This document shows positions 1 through 10,400 of a stretch of 17,721 nucleotides of DNA, piece by piece. The stretch comes from Chrysochromulina tobinii. Its lineage: Eukaryota > Haptophyta > Prymnesiales > Chrysochromulinaceae. Position 1 is the stretch's first letter. Each line of letters begins with the position of its first letter. Below the pieces are notes generated by a model. The model ran no database searches, had not been told where the DNA came from, and saw only the letters and a list, made by a program, of their open reading frames with translations. The stretch is taken from positions 1-17,721 of the forward strand of contig JWZX01002809.1 in assembly GCA_001275005.1 (NCBI GenBank), written 5' to 3'. Made by a program: the position numbers and the translations under genes.

Positions 1-43
1 CCCTATAGCATAGTAAGATGCTAAACGTGTATCCATTCACAGG
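1..43 (+). other. 5' flank of the giant gene with possible splice acceptor
   Basis: An in-frame TAA at 14-16 closes the frame upstream of ATG 44. The bases ATTCACAG at 35-42, directly before GATG, resemble a 3' splice acceptor, so an upstream exon outside the window is possible. If so, the true N-terminus could differ from the one given here. Confidence 0.25.
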
Positions 44-1402
44 ATGCCGTTCACAGAGCTTGAGCGCCCCAAACGAACAGACCATACGCCAGTTGTCAGC
101 GTGTCATCACCGAAATTCGAAGTCGTTCGATACAAAAGCCGACTGACAAAAGCAGGAGATGTGTCCCCAGGAAGGCGGACGAACAGTGCCATGAACGATG
201 AACGTCAAGGGCCGGTTGACTCGCTCAAGGCCTTCGCAGCGCACCGCGCCAGCTCCGAGGACCGGCAGCGCCTCAGCCGCGACCTCTCGGAGATCCTGCG
301 GGTAGACAAGCTCGACGAGCTGCAGCGTCGCACACGTGAGGTGGTCAGCACCAAGGTACAGTCCGCACTTGAGCGCCTAAAGGAGCAGCAGGCGCCCGAC
401 ACGCAGCTGCTCGAGCCCGAGCGCGAGGGCGAGGGCGGCGGCAACTCGGGCGCCAATGGCGCCTACGCGACCACCAGCGTGAAGGCAGCAGCGGCCGGCG
501 GCGGCGGCAACAGCACTGACCAAACGCAGCGTGCCGCCAAGGAGGCGCTGCTGCTGCGCCAGAAGACGCTCGGAATGGAGATGCGGCAGCGCGCGCGGCT
601 GGGGAAAATGGAGAGCGCCCACCATGCGCAGGTGGAGCGCCTAACCCGCACGCAAGAGGACGAGTTCTCGGGGCTCATCAGGGAACAGGCTGACGAGGTG
701 CAGGAGTTTACCGAAGTGTGTACGCGCCTGCTGACGGTGGGGGCGCGCTGGGCGCCCGATCCAGCGATCGCCGCCAAGCCATGGGCCGCGCAGCTCAAGA
801 ACCATCGGTATCATGCTTCCAAGACGCTTACCGACATGCAGCGCGACCTGGATAAGATCGAGAAGCAGGGCGAGGGTGACTCACTGAAGGCCAATGAGAT
901 GCGACGCAAGATGGAGGCGCTCTCGTTCAACGAGTTGCAAGACTGGCGCGAGAAGCTGATGAGCGCCGCGCTCGGCGACAATCCCGCCTCCATCCTATCG
1001 CAGCTTGTGGCCGTGCACAAGCTGGCGCAGACCAAGCTGCTCGAGAAGCACACTCAGAAGCTCAAGGCGCAGGAAAAGGAGCACGCCATGGCCATGCGCA
1101 TGCTGCAGCGCGCGTTCCGCGCGGAGAAGGAGCAGCTGGCGTCGAGCCCCAAGGCCCTCGGTGCCGAGGCCGCGCCCGGCGCCGAGACCGCGGCCGCCGG
1201 CGGCAAGGGTTGGAACGCTATGCGCGGCATCACCGGCACCAAGCCGAGAAAGGAAGAGAATTTGGCCAGCGGCAAGCCAGGCGCGGTGCCGACCCGATCG
1301 GACGGCACCGTGTGGGTGGCGCCCACGCGCGCGGGCGAGCTCATCTCATACGAGCAGTCGCGCGACCAGGAAGAGTCGGACGGCCTCGACTCGCAGGGAA
1401 CG
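44..1402 (+). other. N-terminal coiled-coil region of the giant protein
   Basis: Residues 1-453. Residues 1-49 have mixed codon use and may be untranslated if Met50 (nt 191) is the real start. Two long charged helical stretches, residues about 163-225 and 255-365, are rich in Glu, Lys, Arg, Gln and Leu with heptad-like spacing, as in coiled coils. Gly/Ala-rich linkers separate them (about 128-160 and 371-390). Inferred role: oligomerisation or anchoring of the receptor array. No catalytic domain is visible here. Confidence 0.6.
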
Positions 1403-4400
1403 CTGCTTCGGCTCCTCTGGATGGATCGACGCTCGCACGACGTGCTGCGCGCGGTACTGCGCCACCCGACGGGCATGAACCTGTTCAAGGAGTTCGTCGA
1501 ACCGCGCTCGAAACGCGACATGATCGGCCTCACCCTCTGGCAGCAGGTGCAGCAGTGCCTCCGTTTGAGCGACGTGAAGGAGCGCGAGAGGCAAGTAATG
1601 GCGCTGCATGATGCGCACTGCGGTGTGGGGATGGACTCGTCGGTGCCTCCGGCCGAGGTGCTCCACTTCCTCGACCAGCGCGCCGAGAAGACGCTCACGC
1701 GGCTGCAGGAGCAGTGGCTCATGCCATTTCTCGAGCGACACGGCGTCGAGCTTATACGGCTGGTCACCGAGGCGCCGGCCGGCGCGAGTGGCGCGGACGA
1801 TGCCTTCGGAGCCCTTGAGCGGCTCAAAGGCACGTGGCTCGAGATGCTCATGCAGGCGACTGAGAACCTCCCGTTTGCGCTCATCGTCGCCGACATGCAC
1901 GAGCCCGGCGCGAAGCTCGTGTGCGTCAACGCCGTCTTTGAGAGGCTCACCGGCTGGGCCAAGGGCGACGCCCTTGGTCAGAACTGCCGCTTCTTGCAGG
2001 GCGAGGGCACCGAGCAAGAGGCGCTCGCGCAGCTCGTCGACGGGCTGCGCTTGGCACAGCCCGTGCAGCTGGAGCTGACCAACTACCGAAAGGACGGGCA
2101 CAGCTTCCGCAACCTGCTCTCGGTGCAGCCGGTGCACGACACCGACAGCGTGTACCGCTACTCCATCGGCGTGCTCGCCGACGCGCTGGTGCTCTCGGCA
2201 CCGCAGCGCGAGAAATATGAGCGGCTGTGCCGACTGCTGCCGCGCTCCTTCGACTCGAGGCTGCAGCCCTTGCCATGGGCGTCCGCGGCCGTGCCGATCG
2301 AGGAGTCGGTGGCACCCGAGTCGTCCGCGATGAGACCCTTGGAGAGCATCGCGAAGCAGAGCCGGCTATCAAGGGAGGTGAATATTTCGGAGCCGATCCC
2401 GGAGATGATGGATCGGCAGCGACGGCTGCGCAAGATGATGTGGCTCGAAGACGTAAAGGCGTCGGTGCAGACGCTCGTGGGGCACGCACCGAGCGTGGCG
2501 TCTTTCCGTGAGCATCTCAAGCAGCGCTCAGAGGCCGCAGTAGAGCAGCTCAGCTTCGTGGTGCAGATGCACGAGCTCAATGAGAGCGAGACTGCGCAGT
2601 TGCGCGCGGGCGCCGTCGCGCGCATCGCGGCGGTGCACCTGCAGGGCATGACCTCAACCAATCCTCTCACGCTCGGCCAGCAGCTAACCCCGGACGAGGT
2701 CGAGGAAGAGCTCAAGGCGCTGAACGATCAAGCGGTGCGCTCACTCGCGCTCTCGTTCTTGCCCGGGTTCCTGCTCTCCGAGTCGAGCGATTCGCTTGTT
2801 CACAAGGTGAAGCTAGGCAAGGAGCGTGCATTTGGCAGCTCGAACCACCTCGGCTGGGACACGTACACTGTGCCAGCCGACGCGGCCATGTGGCTACAAG
2901 CAATCGCGGATGCCGTCGAGACACTGCCCCTCGCAATCAGCATCGCAGACATGCGCATCGCCGGGGCACCGCTCGTGTACGTCAACCAGGCCTTCTGCAA
3001 GTGCACGGGCTACTCGAAGGGGGAGGCGCACGGGCGCAACTGCCGCTTCCTGCAGGGTCCCGAGACCGAGGTCGCCTCCGTCGCGACGATCGTCCATTCC
3101 CTGCGGCGCGGCGCGGACTGCACGGTCAAGATCACCAACTACAAGAAGAGCGGCGAGACGTTCGTCAACCTGCTGTCGCTGCGCCCGGTGCACGACACGA
3201 ACGGCGTATACCGCTTCTGCATCGGCGTGCAGTTGGATGTGACGGGTAAGCCCGATGAGCTCGAGATGATCTCGGCGTTCGCCAAACTCGTCCCCGTCGC
3301 GCTGCAGGTGGGTCGCACGGCGCCGTGCGGTCCTCGGCATGAGCGGCCCGTCCAGAACGACTCGCATGCGCAGTTCCACGCGGCGGTCCACAGCGCCCTC
3401 TCGGGCTTCAACAATTTCCCCAAGGCCCAAGACATGCGCGGCGTCGTGCGCTTCTCGCGCTGCCACACGATTGCCAACCGTGCCCTCGGCATTTTTGACC
3501 CTTCGCGCCCGTTCTCGCGCCTCTCGTGGCTCGCTGAGCAGCCATCCGTCTTCGAGAAACTCATGGATCTCTCCTTATTTCGGGAGCTCTTCAATGAGCA
3601 CATGCTCGATGAGAGCACCCGCGCCTCATCGCCCATTGTCGCGCAGTGGCGCGCGCTTGCAGCCTCGGCCGACGCAAACTTCTCGAATGGCGCGTCGGCG
3701 GCCGGCGCGGCCGCCGCGCGCGCGCCCCCCGAGCCCCGCCCCCCCGCCCGCCGAAGAGAAGAGCAAGGGGGGGCTCAAGGGGCTGATGGGCTTGATGAAG
3801 GCGAAGGACAAGATGACGGAACTGAAGAGTGCAGCCAGCGCGCTCACGGCCGGGGTGCAGAAGCGCTCGCTGCCGCTGCTGCGTATGGAGTACGCGAAGC
3901 TCAAGTCCACCGTCACGCCGCTGCTCGTGTCCGAGGGCTGCTTCTCGAGCTTTCTGCGCAGCTCGCACTGCCTTCGGGTGCTCGAGCAGCTCTACGCCTC
4001 CGACAGCAGCGACAGTAGCATGAGCGTCGTGCCGCGCGTGGCCCCGGGCAGCTGGGTCCAGATGCTTGCAGATGCGACGGCCAAGCTGCCTTTCGCCCTC
4101 ATCGTGGCCGACATGCATGCCCCGGGTGCGCGGCTGGTCTGCGTCAATGCCGAGTTCGAGAGGCTCACGGGCTGGCAGCGAGAGCAGGCGGTTGGCCGCA
4201 ACTGCCGCTTCCTGCAGGGGCCCTCGACCGAGATGCACCTGGTGAGTCAGCTAGTGGGCGCGTTGCGAAGGGCGCAGCCCATGACGCTCGAGCTGACGAA
4301 CCATCGGTCTGACGGCTCGACATTCCGCAACCTGCTCTCGGTCCAGCCGGTGCACGATTCGGACGGCGTGTACCGCTACTCGATCGGCGTGCTCGCCGAC

Positions 4401-7400
4401 GCGGCGGCGCTCACGCCAGCGGAGCGGCACGAGTTCGGTAACCTGTCCAGGCTGCTGCCACGCCTATGCCAAGACACCCTGAGCAACCAGCACAAGCCGT
4501 ACGCGATCGAGCCGATCTCGCCGACCATCCGACGCTCGATTGCGCAGCTCATCTTCATCTCCGACCCCGGGTTTGCGCTCTCGGCGCTCGCACGTGACGA
4601 CCAGCTCGTCGCACGCTTTGGGCGCTTCCTCGGGCCAAGCGGGCGCATCCTCGACTTTTGGATCGACTCCTCCGATGTAGAAGCCATCTACGACACGGCG
4701 CAGCGCAACGAGCTCGCCGCCGAAGTGATCGGCAAGTACCTGGACCCAACTCATCCCGATCTGAAGCAGCTCGGCGCGCTAGCCTATCTGCAGCAGGAGG
4801 CGGAGGTCGCCTTCGAGCTCCTCTCGAAGGCAGCGATTGCCATGTTTGCCGACCAGCTCGAGGGCCCGGCGACCATCGACGCGCTGCTGCGCCAGAATGG
4901 GGCCGAGGGGCGCGCCATCGACGACTCGCCGCTGCGTGCGCGTCCACTGCTCTGGAGCCGCTACCGGCTCACGGCGGAGCTCGGAAGCTGGCTGCTCGCG
5001 TTCGTGTCGGTGGCCGAGCGGCTGTCTATCTCGATCTGCGTCTCCGATATGTCAACCGCGGGCAATCCTCTCATCTTCATCAACAAGGCCTTCATGGAGA
5101 TGACTGGCTACTCGCGCGCTGACACGTACGGGCGCAACTGCCGCTTACTTCAAGGGCCCGAAACGTCGGTGGCCGCGGTGCAGTCGTTGAAGCATCAGGT
5201 TCGACACGGCGAGGACTCTTTTGTGCGCCTCACCAACTATCGCAAGAGCTCAGAGCCCTTTGAGAACCTCTTCTGCCTGCGCACAGTCCGCGACTCTCGT
5301 GGCGAGATGTGCCTCTCAATTTCGCTCGCGATGCCCTTGGATGAGAACGTGCAGCAACAGGAGCACCTGGTACGGCTGGCGAACCTGATGGAGCGCCTGC
5401 CAACGACCACCGCGCAGCTGGCCGAGGAAGACGAATCGACGCACGGCACGGAGCACTTGACCAGCCATAAGGCGGCGAGCATCTTGCAGCGAATCCAGCC
5501 TCTGCTCAGCACGCCGCATGTGGAGCCAAAGAAAAAGGGCAAGGGCAGCTTCGCGCACGACCCGCCGGTGGAACGCATGCGCTGGATGACGGAGCTGACA
5601 CGGCTGCACTGGTCGACGCTCTCGCCCTCGCGCCTCGCCGAGATGCTGCTCAACGAGCACACGCAGCAGCGCTTCCTCTCCCACGTGCACGCGCTCTCGG
5701 CAGAGGCGGCTCGCACGCTGCGCGCCTTCATCGCGAAGCTGGGCGCGTCCGAGCGCAACGAAGACGGCGAGGACGAGGACGGGGACGAGGACATGGATCT
5801 TGACATCGACGAAGGCGAGATCAAGCTGAGCAAGGAGCAGCAGAACTACCTGAGCAACCTGCGCGGGCTCTACATCGAGCCGTGGGTGATGACCGACGAG
5901 CGGCTGGGTGAGGTGGTCGCCTCGACGCTGCAGGCGAGATTCGCGCTCGATGCGGATGCCTCGTGGGTAGGCATGCTCTCTCAGACGACCGAGAACCTCT
6001 CGTACGCCCTCATCGCGGCCGACATGCACGAGCCCGGCGCGAAGCTCGTGTGCGTCAACGCCGCGTTCGAGCGCCTCACCGGCTTTTCGCGCGCCGACGC
6101 GGTCGGCAAGAACTGCCGCTTCCTGCAAGGCTTCCAAACTGAGCAACGTGTTGTGCGTGAGATTGTCGAGGCGATCCGCAAGCGTGAGCCCATACAGGTC
6201 GAGATGACCAACTATAAAAAGGACGGCTCGACGTTCCGCAACCTGCTCTCGCTCCAGCCGGTGCACGACGCGAACGGCGTATACCGCTACTCGATCGGCG
6301 TGCTCGCCGACGCGGCGGCGCTCACACCGGCCGAACGCGATGGGCTCGAGCGGCTTCGCAACAAGCTGCCGCAGCGCTGCGAGTGCATGGCTCATGGCGT
6401 GCTCTCAGCCATGGATGAGGCGATCAGCAAGCAACTGAAGGAGAATGAGCGGGCCAAGATGACTGAGGCGATGATGGCGTATGCCAAGCTAAGCGCGCTC
6501 AGCAACCCCGAGGCGTCGCTCATCGCGGCGCTCGAGGAGCCCGCCCACGCCGAGCTCTTCCGCGCGCACATCTCGGGCATGTCGATGTCCGCCGCTTCCG
6601 CTGTGTCCGTCGCGTCCGAAGCCGAGAAGATGCTCGAGTTCTTGCTTGAGGCGCAGCGCTTCCTAGCCCTGTCCGCGAGCGAGCAGCGGGAGAAGGTGTA
6701 CTCCACGTTCTCCCGCTTTGGCAAAGAGTTTGAGGACAAGGCCGAATCGATGGGCGACTATGCGTCGCGCCAAGCGACAATGATTGCGATCAAGACCAAG
6801 CGCGACCAGTCTCTCGAGAAACTGTGCTTGCACCTTCCTTCGTTCCTCTGCTCGAGCAAGAGCGACGAGCTCTTTGCTGGGAAGCGCTCGGGGTCATTCA
6901 AGTCGAAGATCGAGGAACTCAAAGCAAAGAGAGACAAGGATAAAGAGAGGGAGCAGAGACGGACCCGAGAAGGAGAGGGCGAGGGAGAGGGAAGTGGAAG
7001 GGGCGCATCGCCTATCTTATGGGAAGCATATGCCGTGCCCACCGACGCTGCCGAGTGGCTCTCCTCAATCGTCGACGCGGTCGAGGACATGCGCGTTGCG
7101 ATCGCCATCGCAGACATGCGCATCGCCGGGGCACCGCTCGTGTACGTCAACCAGGCCTTCTGCATGTGCACGGGCTACTCGAAGGCGGAGGCGCACGGGC
7201 GCAACTGCCGCTTCCTGCAGGGTCCCGAGACCGAGGTCGCCTCCGTTGCCGTGGTGATGGACACCTTGCGGCGCGGCGCCGACTGCACGGTCAAGATGAC
7301 CAACTACCGGCGCGACGGCTCGACGTTCGGCAACCTGCTCTCGCTGCGCCCGGTGCACGACACGAATGGCGTGTACCGCTTCTGCTTGAGCGTGCAGTGC

Positions 7401-10400
7401 GCCGCGAATGCGCCCTCGGCGGAGCTTGAGCTCTATTCGGCCTCGATTGTCCTGTTGCCCATGCGCGACCTCGTGGCAGATGGCACGATGCCTGTGACGG
7501 CCGAACGGCAGGAGAGCAACAAGACGCTCCAGGTGGAGGGCACCGAGGCTAACCGCTTCAGCCACCAAGGCACGGGCATGCGCAACTCCATGTCGGGCAA
7601 TCGCAAGGGATTGCAGACGGTGCCAGTCGAGCAGCGCGCGCGCTACGTGCGCAAGGAGATGGATAAGGCGTTGAGCGGCAAGCAGGTCAGCGGAGTCGAA
7701 CAGGCGGTGGATGTGCGCGATAACGTGCGCTTTGAGCACCACCACAAGCAGATGCTTGCCTACCTCGCGGGCACGGACCACTTGCTCGAAAAAGTCTCAC
7801 TGCGAAGGACGAAGAGGAGCACGAGTAGCGACACGGTGTCGGAGACTCACGAAGTGCCAGAGACGCCCGCAGCCGCTGAGGTGCTCGAGGGCCCCGCGCC
7901 GCCGGTTGGTGAGTCGGACAAGGGTGAGGCGCCGAAGAAGGCTGACACGTCGCGCGCGGACGCGGCGCGCGCGTACACCAAGATCATGTGGTTCCGCTCG
8001 CGCTCCGCGGCATACGTTGGGCGATTGCTGATGCTTGATATGGTCGGGGTTGCATGGCTCGAGTCGCTGCGACGACGCAACGTCCCCACAGGGATGCTCT
8101 CCTTTTGCATCGCCGTCGCACGCCTCGACACGCTCGAGGCGGAGGTGCGTCACGGCGAACTCTTCCGCATCGCGCGCCGCTACCTGGGCATGTACAACAC
8201 GCTCATGGAGCCGGCGCAGGTTGAGGCGCGCGTACGTCAGGAGGAGAAGAAGCTGCTCGCCGAGCTGGTCAGGGGCGAGTTTGGTGAGTTCCTCATGTCG
8301 GACTCGTGCAACGTGCTCCTGAACCAGCTGCGTGCGATGAGCTATGAGAGCCTGAGGGCGCTCGGCTCGTCGCGCGCGGAGCTGCACCTCGATCTGACTG
8401 AGACGAGCGAGCCGCACGCGTACGCTGAAGGCACGCTAACGCCCACCGCCGAGCTTGTTCGCGTCTTGCGCTCCGCGATCAAGGACTATCCGATCGCGCT
8501 CATGCTGTGCGACCGTACGCAGCCCGGCCTGCCGATCGCGTGCGTGAGCCAGGGGGTTCATCAGCTGACGCTCTACGACGACGAGACGCTCATCGGCTTC
8601 AACTGCCGACTGCTCCAAGGCCGGCGTTCGAACAAGGAGGATGTGCGGCAGCTCGCCGAGGCCGTGCAGGAAGACCGCGGTGTCGAGGTGAGCATCACCA
8701 ACTACCGTCGCGACGCCACCTGCTTCACCAATGTGGTGACGCTCAGCTCGGCGCTCCGCATCGTCGAGGGGACCGAGCTGGTGGCGGCGGTGATGCGCCG
8801 GCCGCCAGATCCGCTCGTCGAGGAGCGCTCGAATGCCGAGACGCGCCAGCTCATCGGCGTGCTTGCCTCCTGCAGCACACGCGAGCCTCCGCTCGCGCCC
8901 AAGTACGTACCCTCGGACCGCTTCGTCCTCGGCCAGTATGGGCCTGGGCGCGTGCCGCTCACCGCGCCGGCGCCGCTGGGCTTCACGCCGCTCGCACCGG
9001 CCCTGGTGCGTTCGAGTCGCGAGAGGCTGCTCGACGCCGAGAAGGCGCTGCACAATATCTTGCGGCTGCCCGCGGTGCGCGCGCTCTTTCTCAAGTTTGC
9101 CCTGGAGTATGTCGACAATGGCCGTGCACTCGCGGCGGAGGCGGCCGCCGAGGCGGTCGGCGGAGCGGCGGCCAGCGGTGCGGCGAGTGGCGCGGGCTCC
9201 CCTGAGCCCAAAGGCGAACGGTCCAACCTACCGCTCGCCGTTGAGCAGAACGTGCAGCTGAACATGCACTCGCTGAACGTGCTCTCGGAGCGCGACCATT
9301 ACCTGCGCTCCGCCTGTGTCCTCTGGGCTGAGCTTGATGCACTCAACCGGGGCGGGCGCACCATGGGCAACGTGGCGGCGCTCGCCAAAAAGTACATTGC
9401 GCCGGAGCACAGCGGCCGACGCGCGAGCAGCCTGTGGCGCGGGCTGCGGACGGTCGTCTATGACCCTCTCGATCAGGGTGAAGGGCAGGACCACGAGAGC
9501 CACGGTCGAGAGCATTGGGCCACTGCTTCAAATGTGAGCACGCTCTTGTACCACGTCCTCGACGGCGGCACGGAGCACCGGGGGCAGCGGGGCTCCACCG
9601 ACGGCGCCCGCGACGGCGCTCGGGGCCGGCGCATGCGCTCCAACCCGCGCAAGTCTAGCGAACCCGAGCCCAACGCCGCGGTGGATGCGCCCGCGGGTGA
9701 ATCCGCAGCCGCAGCAGGGGGGGAAGCGCCCAAAAAGGGCATCACGTTTGGCGAGTCGGTTGACATGCCGTTTGATTTCGCCATGCTGGGGAGCGCCTTC
9801 GAAGTGAAGCTTACCGGAACCGAGCCCAAGCCCGAACCGCCAAACGCCATGTCGTCGCGCCAATCTACGCGCACGATGAGCTCGCAAGAAGAGTCCGATG
9901 CGCCCGAAGAGCAAAACGTCGAGGGCTCCGAGGGACAGCGCATGATGGATGAGAACTTGCGGGACTTGTGCATGCTGCAGCACATCCTGCTGCGCGTGCT
10001 CGCGATGGACGTGCTCCCCGCCTTCCTCACCTCTGACGCGGCGCTGCGCGAGGTCAAACAGGAGCTCGCTGCCCAATCCTCCCGCAAGGCTCTGCACGAT
10101 GTGCTGCAGCTCGAGCTCTCGTCGATCGCGGCGTGCATGCCGAGCACTTCGGAGGAGTGGGCGGCACAATTCAGCGCCGCCGCGCAGTTCTTGCCGCACC
10201 CGGTGCTCCTGTGCGACATGAGCGTGCCCGGCGTACCAATTGTATCGGTCAATTCGGCCTTCGAGATCCTCACGGGCTACGAGAGCGCGGAGGTCGTTGG
10301 CCGCTCGTGCCGCTTCCTTCAGGGGCGCAAGACGGATGAGAAGGCGCTTGGCGCCGTCGCGGAGGCGATTCGCACGCAGTCGCCCTGCCACGTGACGCTG

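Noticed and set aside
3244-3300. GGTAAG as a 5' splice donor after LOV 2
   Set aside because: The downstream residues align with the post-LOV tails of the other units in the same frame, so the sequence is coding.
3339-3744. Met-initiated frame at 3339 as the start of a separate second gene
   Set aside because: Up to about 3744 the other frame encodes the unit 2 tail and the RGS 3 helices, while this frame gives Arg/Ser-rich nonsense. It becomes coding only after the frame break.
3745-4018. Continuation of the first frame to the stop at 4016
   Set aside because: It yields Gly/Ala/Arg/Glu-rich sequence, while the neighbouring frame gives clear RGS and LOV sequence.
5316-6395. Long antisense open frames within the giant gene (also 1054-1962 and 7065-7781)
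   Set aside because: They are mirror images of strongly GC-biased LOV/RGS coding sequence and show no domains of their own.
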